Assembly: GCA_905209865.1 (NCBI GenBank)
Contig: CAJLUP010000063.1
Span: forward strand, 1-10,348
Direction: 5' to 3'
Length of the DNA: 10,348 nucleotides
Source: an uncultured Lachnospiraceae bacterium
Lineage (GTDB): Bacteria; Bacillota; Clostridia; Lachnospirales; Lachnospiraceae
The translations under genes and the position numbers were made by a program. Below are positions 1 through 6,518 of the stretch, in pieces. Each line of letters starts with the position of its first letter. The first letter of the stretch is position 1. Below the pieces are notes generated by a model. It had not been told where the DNA came from. It was given only the letters and a program-made list of their open reading frames with translations, and did not search any database.

Positions 1-1391
1 CTGAGGTCACATCCGCTAATATCGATAACCTTCACGCGCTTCGTGCTGCTTTGGATGAAAACATTTTGCCGCAGCTAAATCAGACATTAGATACGTTCTC
101 CTCTTTGACCGGAGAAATGAGCGGTCTGCTGACAACCCTTCCGTCCTCTTCCGATCAGGTAAACGTCCTGCTGGATCAAATGAATACCGGACTTTCAAAT
201 ACAGTAACTGCTCTTGAAGGTACAAAGACCGCACTTGCAAATGTTCAGGATCACCTTAGTTCCATCCGCGCAGACTTAAATGCACTTTCAGGTTCTGACA
301 TATATGAAGCGCTTCTTTCATTAGAAAAAGTCGATGAACAATCGATCTCTGCCTTCATGTCTTCTCCTGTAAAAATAGAAACAGAAAGTTTCTATAAAGT
401 AGCAAACTATGGATCGGCAATGACGCCTTTTTATACAAATCTTGCGATTTGGGTCGGCGGTATCGTTCTTATTGCGATTTTTAAATTAGAAGTAGATAAA
501 GACAGTTCTATGCTCCGTTACTCTTCTTCCTCCCTCTATTTCGGACGCTGGCTGTTATATATTACTGTAGGAACGGTTCAAGGATTCATCGTCTGCGTCG
601 GAGACGTTTTCCTAAAAGGCATTGAATGTGCACATCCCGTTGCTCTTGTCTTCACCGGAGTGATCTGCTCGTTTGTATATGTCAATATCATTTACGCACT
701 TTCAATCTCCTTTAAACATATTGGGAAAGCATTGTGCGTCCTCCTTGTCATCCTGCAGATCCCCGGATCGTCAGGCACATATCCGGTAGAGATGACTCCG
801 GCATTTTTCCAAAACGTCCATCCGCTTCTTCCGTTTACTTACGGAGTATCTGCAATGCGGGAATGTATTGCCGGAATGTATGGGAACACATATGTTCACA
901 ATCTGCTGCTCCTTCTCCTTTTCGTTCCTGTCTCCTTACTGATCGGACTTGGAATAAGACCTCTGCTTTCAGGTCTAAATCGACTTTTCGATATAAAACT
1001 TGCAGAAACCGACCTAATGCTTGGAGAGACACCCGACAGAAGCATCGGACGCAGCGTACAGCTTTCCCTCTTACTGAAAGCCTCTTTATCACAAGAAGAA
1101 CTTCAGATACAAACTGCTGAAAAAGCACAGCGTTTTGAAAAGAATTATCACCGGATGATCCGATTTGGTTTTTTTGCTATTTTGACCATTCCGCTCATTT
1201 TCCTGATCCTTATGTTCAGCCTTGAATCCAGGATAGTATTCCTCATTCTTTGGATCTTATCGATCATTTTGATCGCCGCATGGCTGATCACGGTAGAATA
1301 TATTCACAATGAACTGATCACACAGCAGGAACTGTCCGGCATGTCCTTTGAAGAAATGTTAAAATTATTCAGAAAAATTGAGGAGAACTGA
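1..1391 (+). CDS. YhgE/Pip family membrane protein, 5'-truncated
   Basis: This is the C-terminal part of a YhgE/Pip (phage infection protein) family envelope protein. The frame is open from base 3, so the N terminus lies outside the window and the TTG at 51 is internal; about 462 residues are visible. Numbering residues from that TTG, 1-105 are a helical Ser/Thr-rich extracytoplasmic stretch. The family's C-terminal membrane domain follows: NYGSAMTPFY (119-128), then helices near 131-145, 165-185, 200-220, 225-240 and 283-300, with the conserved AMRECIAG at 268-275. Unlike the next gene, it carries an extra tail of about 130 residues (315-446). That tail holds a charged stretch and two more helices (372-390, 395-413) and ends in an acidic, amphipathic segment. 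The stop at 1389 is 2 nt before the next start, so the two genes are surely co-transcribed. The family assignment is firm. The biochemical role is unknown; Lactococcus Pip and B. subtilis YueB are phage receptors in the wider family. Confidence 0.9.
   Translation, partial: EVTSANIDNLHALRAALDENILPQLNQTLDTFSSLTGEMSGLLTTLPSSSDQVNVLLDQMNTGLSNTVTALEGTKTALANVQDHLSSIRADLNALSGSDIYEALLSLEKVDEQSISAFMSSPVKIETESFYKVANYGSAMTPFYTNLAIWVGGIVLIAIFKLEVDKDSSMLRYSSSSLYFGRWLLYITVGTVQGFIVCVGDVFLKGIECAHPVALVFTGVICSFVYVNIIYALSISFKHIGKALCVLLVILQIPGSSGTYPVEMTPAFFQNVHPLLPFTYGVSAMRECIAGMYGNTYVHNLLLLLLFVPVSLLIGLGIRPLLSGLNRLFDIKLAETDLMLGETPDRSIGRSVQLSLLLKASLSQEELQIQTAEKAQRFEKNYHRMIRFGFFAILTIPLIFLILMFSLESRIVFLILWILSIILIAAWLITVEYIHNELITQQELSGMSFEEMLKLFRKIEEN
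1381..1385 (+). promoter_or_regulatory. Ribosome binding site of the second YhgE gene
   Basis: AGGAG lies 8 nt before the ATG at 1394 and inside the last codons of the preceding gene, whose TGA is at 1389-1391. This fixes the start and suggests translational coupling of the pair. Confidence 0.8.
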
Positions 1392-1393
1392 CT

Positions 1394-3571
1394 ATGAAAA
1401 ACATCATACGCATTGTACGAAACGATATTCATAATATCCGAAAAAATGTAATTGCCCTGATCGTCATCTTCGGTATCACCGTTGTCCCTTCTCTTTATGC
1501 GTGGTTTAATATCGCTGCAAGCTGGGATCCATATAAAAATACCGGAAACTTGAAAGTAGCCGTTGCAAGCCTTGATAAAGGATACAACGGAGAACTTCTT
1601 CCGGTTCAGATCAATCTCGGTAATGACGTTCTTTCTTCCCTTCGGGAAAATACGCAGCTTCACTGGGTATTTACAGATGCCAAAGATGCGTCGAACGGAG
1701 TCAGATCCGGCAAATATTATGCGTCCGTCGTCATTTCCGAAACGTTCAGCAAAGACATGATGAGCCTGTTTTCTTCTAAAGCAACGAATCCGACAATTAC
1801 TTATTATATTAACGAAAAAGAAAATGCCATCGCTCCGAAAGTAACAGAAAAAGGAGCGGATGCGATCCGTCAGGAAATCAACAGTACGTTTACGGAAACG
1901 ATCTCGAAAGCAGCTCTCGATGCATTCCGATTTGTCTCTGATGTTTCCGCAGAAAAAGGAGACGCATCACTTGCAGAAAACTTATCCGCCTCACTGTCTG
2001 ATATCTCCTCTGACCTGAATTCTGCTGCCGGAACCGTACAGGCATTCTCTGACATGACAGACGCTGCATCCTTAATGCTTGATACGACTTCTTCGATTCT
2101 GTCTCAAACCGGAAACGGAACAAAGACAAGCCTCAGCGCACTGACAGATGCAGAAAACGGAATCACTTCCCTTTCTTCTGCTTTATCCGGAACAACCAGC
2201 GCAATCAGTCAGGCGTTATCTGACGGAGAAAGCTATTACTCATCCGTCTCTTCCACAGTCGGGACAGCTCTTGACTCTTACAGCTCCAATGCAGAAACAG
2301 CAGCAGCTTCCCTTACAGCAGTCTCAAACCGGATACAAACTGTCATCAATGGATATACGTCCCTTGCGGATTCATTAACTGCCATAAAAAATACAAATCC
2401 AAATCTCAGTCCTGTGATCGATCCGATCCTGACACAAATTTCTACTGCAATCGAACATCAGACAGATTTAAAAAATGAACTGGATAACGCCGGAACAAAA
2501 ATTACCGGAGCTGTCCAAAACGCAACCACTATAAAAACAAAGATCGACGGACTCATTGCCCAGAGCCTGACTTCCGCCGCCGAGGTGAAAACCAGCTATG
2601 AGACATCTGTTAAGAGCGAACTGGAAAATTTGGCAGACAGCTTAAACAACACCGGATCTTCTGTATCTGCTCTTTTAACAAAATTAAATGAAAGCGCTTC
2701 CGGTCTGACTGATATTACAGACAACGCTTCTGATGACCTTGCTTCTATCCATACTGCACTTTCAGATTCCGCAGCCTTACTGAACAATGTATCCGAACAG
2801 CTATCGTCTGCATCCGAGGCGCTCCTGAATCCAAACCGCGACGGACTTACCGCTCTGACTGATTTACTGGCGCAAAACCCGGAGACAATCGCAGCCTTTC
2901 TCGCATCTCCGGTCAGTCTTTCAGAACATCCTGTCTATCCGATTGAAAACTATGGATCGGCAATGACTCCTTTCTATTCCACGCTCGCCATGTGGGTTGG
3001 GGGAGTTGTACTTGCCGCCATGCTGAAAGTCAATGTCTCAGGCAAAGCTCTGACAGGAGTTGTAAATCCGAAACCTCATGAAACTTACATCGGCAGAAAT
3101 CTTCTTTTTATAGGGATCGGATTTTTGCAAAGCAGTCTGATCTGCCTGGGAGATCTGCTTTACTTAAACATCCAGTGTCAACATCCGGTTTACTTCCTTT
3201 TTGCCGGTTGGTTTACAAGCATCGTATATGTAAGCATCATTTATGCACTGACCGTTTCATTCGGAGACATTGGAAAAGCTGTCTGCGTCATCCTGCTTGT
3301 CATGCAGGTAGCCGGAAGCGGCGGAACGTTCCCTATTGAAGTAGCGCCTGCTTTCTTCCAAAAAGTTTATCCGCTTCTGCCATTTACCCACAGCATGAAC
3401 GCCATGAGGGAATGCATTGCCGGATTTTACAACGCAACCTATTGGAAAGAACTTGGAACATTAGCGCTTTTCCTCATTCCCGCGCTGCTGCTTGGTCTGC
3501 TCCTTCGGAAACCAGTCATCCGACTGAACGATTCGTTTACAGAAAAACTGGAAAGTACAAAACTAATCTAA
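1394..3571 (+). CDS. YhgE/Pip family membrane protein, complete
   Basis: This 725-residue protein has the full YhgE/Pip architecture. A short basic cytoplasmic N terminus is followed by one helix (about 18-38) and the typical PSLYAWFNI...WDPY motif (32-47). An extracytoplasmic domain (50-180) resembles the ABC-2 periplasmic fold. Residues 185-480 are a long Ser/Thr/Ala-rich stretch with heptad-like spacing, predicted to be an extended helical stalk. The membrane domain begins at NYGSAMTPFY (519-528) and has helices near 530-545, 568-590, 600-620, 627-640 and 687-704, with AMRECIAG at 670-677. It stops soon after the last helix and lacks the two-helix tail of its upstream neighbour. The membrane domains of the two are highly similar, so they are paralogues from a duplication, probably assembled together in the envelope. 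Family proteins are linked to phage adsorption and to type VII-like secretion (YueB/EsaA relatives). The function here is unproven. Confidence 0.92.
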   Translation: MKNIIRIVRNDIHNIRKNVIALIVIFGITVVPSLYAWFNIAASWDPYKNTGNLKVAVASLDKGYNGELLPVQINLGNDVLSSLRENTQLHWVFTDAKDASNGVRSGKYYASVVISETFSKDMMSLFSSKATNPTITYYINEKENAIAPKVTEKGADAIRQEINSTFTETISKAALDAFRFVSDVSAEKGDASLAENLSASLSDISSDLNSAAGTVQAFSDMTDAASLMLDTTSSILSQTGNGTKTSLSALTDAENGITSLSSALSGTTSAISQALSDGESYYSSVSSTVGTALDSYSSNAETAAASLTAVSNRIQTVINGYTSLADSLTAIKNTNPNLSPVIDPILTQISTAIEHQTDLKNELDNAGTKITGAVQNATTIKTKIDGLIAQSLTSAAEVKTSYETSVKSELENLADSLNNTGSSVSALLTKLNESASGLTDITDNASDDLASIHTALSDSAALLNNVSEQLSSASEALLNPNRDGLTALTDLLAQNPETIAAFLASPVSLSEHPVYPIENYGSAMTPFYSTLAMWVGGVVLAAMLKVNVSGKALTGVVNPKPHETYIGRNLLFIGIGFLQSSLICLGDLLYLNIQCQHPVYFLFAGWFTSIVYVSIIYALTVSFGDIGKAVCVILLVMQVAGSGGTFPIEVAPAFFQKVYPLLPFTHSMNAMRECIAGFYNATYWKELGTLALFLIPALLLGLLLRKPVIRLNDSFTEKLESTKLI

Positions 3572-3575
3572 ATAC

Positions 3576-3614
3576 AAAAATTTCCGCGTGGATCTTCTCC
3601 GCGCGGAAATTTTT
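3576..3614. terminator. Bidirectional intrinsic terminator between convergent genes
   Basis: The stem pairs 3576-3592 with 3598-3614: 17 pairs including one G-U, with the GC core CCGCG/CGCGG and a 5-base TCTTC loop. The outer stem is A5/T5, and T runs continue on the + strand at 3610-3615, while the A run gives a T run on the minus strand. It lies 5 nt after the YhgE stop and about 54 nt after the thioesterase stop, so it can serve both. Confidence 0.9.
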
Positions 3615-3667
3615 TCTTATATTCTCTCTTTATTTTTATCTTTCAGCTCTTATCAATCGGCTTCTCC

Positions 3668-4066
3668 TTACAGTTTCGCAAGCTTATATCCAGTTGTACT
3701 CACAACTGCCGCCGTGTTCCCAAACTCATCCTTGACACGGATCTCATAATACCCCGTCGTCCTGCCGTCCTTTAAGCAGACCGCTTCTGCGATCAGCATC
3801 TTGCCTTTCGCCGCTCCAAGATAAGCAATCTGAGAATTCAATGACACCGTCGTATCGCCCTGCCAGTTTGAAGCAACAGCAAACGCAAAATCAGCAAGTG
3901 TAAAATAAACGCCTCCCATTACTGCTCCAAGCGCATTCTTATGCTTTGCCTCTAGTGTCAGACTGCACCTCGCATAGCGGTCATCTACTTCGTCTATCAC
4001 TGCTCCGTTCTCTGCTGCAAACCGATCCTTCTCAAAGAAACGGACGATCTCTTCTGATGGTTTCAT
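3668..4066 (-). CDS. PaaI family hotdog-fold thioesterase
   Basis: This 132-residue single-domain hotdog protein has the usual length of PaaI/YbgC-type acyl-CoA thioesterases, which hydrolyse acyl- or aryl-CoA in the cytoplasm. The signature region is HKNALGAVMGG (42-52) followed by FTLADFAFAVASN (55-67). Asp59, at the start of the long central helix, is the likely catalytic residue. The common His before the double Gly of the PaaI motif is Met50 here, a variant I recall from other Clostridia, so it need not mean loss of activity. The strands at 73-83, 88-97, 103-113 and 117-127 fit the fold. The ATG is preceded by GAAGGAAG in the 18-nt gap after the glyQS stop, so it is the second gene of that operon. 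The substrate is not evident. A housekeeping or editing-type CoA clean-up role is only a guess. Confidence 0.88.
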   Translation of the reverse strand: MKPSEEIVRFFEKDRFAAENGAVIDEVDDRYARCSLTLEAKHKNALGAVMGGVYFTLADFAFAVASNWQGDTTVSLNSQIAYLGAAKGKMLIAEAVCLKDGRTTGYYEIRVKDEFGNTAAVVSTTGYKLAKL

Positions 4067-4084
4067 TGTTTCTCTGCTTCCTTC

Positions 4085-5485
4085 TTACCATTCAAATTTT
4101 TTCTCAAAATATGCTTTCAGATCTTCGATCTTCACTCGCTCCTGCTCCATCGTATCACGGTCACGCACTGTAACAGCTCCGTCTTCTTCTGAATCAAAGT
4201 CATATGTTACGCAGAACGGAGTACCGATCTCATCCTGACGGCGATATCTCTTTCCGATATTTCCACGATCGTCAAACTCGCAGTTATAATATTTGCTCAG
4301 CTGCGCAAATACTTTCTCCGCGCCTTCATTCAATTTCTTAGACAGCGGAAGAACACCGATCTTAACCGGAGCAAGCGCCGGATGGAAATGAAGAACAGTA
4401 CGCATATCCGGTTTCTCTTCTGTTCCGATATTCTCTTCGTCATATGCACTGCAAAGGAACGCCAATACCATACGGTCTGCGCCAAGTGACGGCTCAATTA
4501 CATACGGAATGTACTTTTCTTTCGCTTCATCGTCAAAATAAGTAAGATCCTGTCCCGATACATTCTGATGCTGTGTCAGGTCATAGTCTGTACGGTCTGC
4601 GATTCCCCAAAGTTCTCCCCATCCAAACGGGAACAGGAACTCTACGTCTGTCGTCGCTTTACTGTAGAAAGACAACTCTTCCGCATCATGGTCACGGTAA
4701 CGTACTTCGTCTTCTTTCAGTCCGAGTTCAGACAGCCAGTTCAGACAGAAGTTTTTCCAATAATCAAACCATTCCAAATCTGTGTCAGGTTTGCAGAAGA
4801 ACTCAAGTTCCATCTGCTCAAACTCTCTGGTACGGAATGTAAAGTTACCCGGTGTGATCTCGTTTCTGAAAGATTTTCCGATCTGAGCGATACCAAACGG
4901 AAGTTTCTTTCTTGATGTACGCTGTACGTTTTTAAAGTTTACAAAAATTCCCTGAGCCGTCTCCGGTCTGAGATAAACAGTATTCTTCGCGTCTTCTGTA
5001 ACACCCTGGAATGTTTTGAACATCAGGTTGAACTGACGGATATCTGTAAAATTATGCTTTCCGCATGTCGGACACGGAATCTGATGCTCTTCGATAAACG
5101 CTGTCATCTGCTCCTGTGACCATCCGTCCACAGAACCTTCCAGCTCAATTCCTTTTTCTTCGCAGAAATCTTCGATCAATTTGTCCGCGCGAAAACGCTC
5201 ATGACATTCTTTACAATCCATAAGCGGATCGCTGAAACCTCCGAGGTGACCGGAAGCTACCCATGTCTGCGGGTTCATAAGGATTGCACAGTCAACACCG
5301 ACATTGTACGGGTTCTCCTGAACGAACTTTTTCCACCATGCTTTTTTTACATTGTTTTTCAGCTCTACACCGAGATTACCGTAATCCCATGTATTCGCCA
5401 GACCGCCGTAAATCTCTGATCCCGGATACACGAATCCTCTTGATTTTGCAAGCGCCACGATTTTATCCATTGTCTTTTCAACCAT
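4085..5485 (-). CDS. glyQS: Glycine--tRNA ligase, single-chain (alpha2) type
   Basis: This is a class II aminoacyl-tRNA synthetase that charges tRNA-Gly with glycine. It is 466 residues long, the normal size for the homodimeric bacterial type rather than the separate GlyQ/GlyS subunits. The N-terminal part reads KSRGFVYPGSEIYGG, typical of the family. A zinc-knuckle-like insertion is formed by Cys91, Cys94, Cys138 and Cys141. Motif 2 begins at FRNEITPGNF (206-215) with its ATP-binding Arg, and motif 3 is at EPSLGADRM (331-339). The C-terminal anticodon-binding domain occupies about 365-466 (APVKIGVLPL, later KRYRRQDEIGTPFCVTYD). I chose the ATG at 5485 because AGGAG sits 7 nt upstream and it gives the family N terminus; an in-frame ATG at 5515 lies before that site and too close to the promoter. 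It has its own promoter and is followed by the thioesterase gene. Confidence 0.97.
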   Translation of the reverse strand: MVEKTMDKIVALAKSRGFVYPGSEIYGGLANTWDYGNLGVELKNNVKKAWWKKFVQENPYNVGVDCAILMNPQTWVASGHLGGFSDPLMDCKECHERFRADKLIEDFCEEKGIELEGSVDGWSQEQMTAFIEEHQIPCPTCGKHNFTDIRQFNLMFKTFQGVTEDAKNTVYLRPETAQGIFVNFKNVQRTSRKKLPFGIAQIGKSFRNEITPGNFTFRTREFEQMELEFFCKPDTDLEWFDYWKNFCLNWLSELGLKEDEVRYRDHDAEELSFYSKATTDVEFLFPFGWGELWGIADRTDYDLTQHQNVSGQDLTYFDDEAKEKYIPYVIEPSLGADRMVLAFLCSAYDEENIGTEEKPDMRTVLHFHPALAPVKIGVLPLSKKLNEGAEKVFAQLSKYYNCEFDDRGNIGKRYRRQDEIGTPFCVTYDFDSEEDGAVTVRDRDTMEQERVKIEDLKAYFEKKFEW

Positions 5486-5492
5486 TTTTATG

Positions 5493-5497
5493 CTCCT
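5493..5497 (-). promoter_or_regulatory. Ribosome binding site that decides the glyQS start
   Basis: On the minus strand AGGAG (5497-5493) lies 7 nt before the ATG at 5485. The longer in-frame ATG at 5515 has no such site, so the start at 5485 is preferred. Confidence 0.85.
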
Positions 5498-5523
5498 CAC
5501 ATTTTTTATTCTCAATGGTATTC

Positions 5524-5552
5524 ATTATAACTTGTACAGCCTTATTTTTCAA
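5524..5552 (-). promoter_or_regulatory. Sigma-A promoter of glyQS
   Basis: On the minus strand TTGAAA (5552-5547), a 17-nt spacer and a perfect TATAAT (5529-5524) form a near-consensus housekeeping promoter. Transcription should begin near 5517, giving a leader of only about 30 nt. That is too short for a glycine T-box or other riboswitch, so expression is probably constitutive. Confidence 0.85.
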
Positions 5553-5628
5553 GCATCATCGCACAGACAATCTCCATTACTCTCTATGACGTTTTTATAC
5601 CAATAAGAAGAACAATTTTCTAACAGCA

Positions 5629-6513
5629 TTATTTGTGCATAGCTCCCTTCACCTCAAATTCATACAAGTAAACGTCCTCCAGCGTCGGAGCAACCTCTCT
5701 GATCTCATCATACTCTTCCGGACGCTTCTGTGTCACTACGCGAACGATAATTTGTCCGTCTTTTCGGAACAGATTACTTATTTCAAACTTTTCTTTCACT
5801 TCTTCCAGCTCCTGCTGCCCGATACACATTTCAAACACTTTCCCCTGAATCTTTGCCTGTAATTGTTCGGGACTTGCCTTATCAATAAGCCGTCCGTTTT
5901 TCATCAGCAGAATTTCTTTGGAAATGAACTCGATATCCGACACGACATGAGTCGCGATCAGCACGATCCGATCCTGACTCAAGTCTGAAATAAGATTACG
6001 GATACGAATACGTTCTTTCGGGTCTAATCCTGCCGTCGGCTCATCAAGGATCAAAATCTTCGGATCGTTTAAAAGCGCCTGCAAAAGAAGCACTCTTTGT
6101 TTCATTCCTCCTGACAGTTCCTTGATCTTTTTACGTTTCACCTTGTCAAGATTTAACAAAGGAAATAAAAGCTCCATCCGAGCGCGGATTTCCTTTTTCT
6201 TCATTCCTTTCAGCGTTCCCATATAAGCGAGAAATTCAGTCACTGTAAACGTTTCGTACAACTGTTGCTGCTGAGGCATATATCCGAGTGATTTTCTGTA
6301 AGCCGCGCCCCATTTCAAAATATCTTTTCCGTTGCACAAAATTCTCCCCGAATCCCGCAGAAGGTTATCTGTCAATATATTCATCAGCGTACTCTTCCCT
6401 GCCCCGTTTGGTCCGAGTATGCCGTAAATTCCGTTTTCAAACGTCGCGTCAAAATTTTGCAGGGCTTTTTTCTTCCCATAGCTTTTACATAATTCCCGAA
6501 TCTTAATTTCCAT
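5629..6513 (-). CDS. ABC transporter ATP-binding protein, ABC-2 export type
   Basis: This 294-residue cytoplasmic ATPase powers the permease encoded just upstream. All ABC motifs are intact: Walker A GPNGAGKST (34-42), Q-loop YMPQQ (78-82), signature LSGGMKQR (133-140), Walker B ILILDEP (153-159) with Glu158 as catalytic base, D-loop GLDP (162-165) and switch His189. Residues from about 205 onward form the C-terminal extension common in ABC-2 and antibiotic-export (BcrA-like) ATPases, ending in the PTLEDVYLYEF-type motif. The ATG at 6513 follows AGGAGGT that overlaps the permease stop codon; the genes are 5 nt apart, so translation is coupled. It is the last gene of the train. The 143 nt before glyQS contain no convincing terminator. 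The substrate cannot be inferred from the ATPase alone. Confidence 0.95.
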   Translation of the reverse strand: MEIKIRELCKSYGKKKALQNFDATFENGIYGILGPNGAGKSTLMNILTDNLLRDSGRILCNGKDILKWGAAYRKSLGYMPQQQQLYETFTVTEFLAYMGTLKGMKKKEIRARMELLFPLLNLDKVKRKKIKELSGGMKQRVLLLQALLNDPKILILDEPTAGLDPKERIRIRNLISDLSQDRIVLIATHVVSDIEFISKEILLMKNGRLIDKASPEQLQAKIQGKVFEMCIGQQELEEVKEKFEISNLFRKDGQIIVRVVTQKRPEEYDEIREVAPTLEDVYLYEFEVKGAMHK

Positions 6514-6518
6514 CCCCG

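Noticed and set aside
51..1391. TTG at 51 as the true start of the first gene
   Set aside because: The same frame is open to base 3, no ribosome site precedes the TTG, and the protein would lack the family's N-terminal helix and domain. The gene is simply cut by the window edge.
1..3571. The two YhgE genes as one gene split by a frameshift
   Set aside because: Each has its own complete C-terminal membrane domain, and the second has its own start, ribosome site and N-terminal helix, so they are paralogues.
5486..5515. Ten-residue N-terminal extension of glyQS from the ATG at 5515
   Set aside because: The strong AGGAG at 5497-5493 would be inside it, and the extension would begin at the predicted transcription start.
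5486..5628. T-box riboswitch or intrinsic terminator before glyQS
   Set aside because: The gap is 143 nt with the promoter inside it; only a weak CTTG/CAAG pairing with a long loop is visible.
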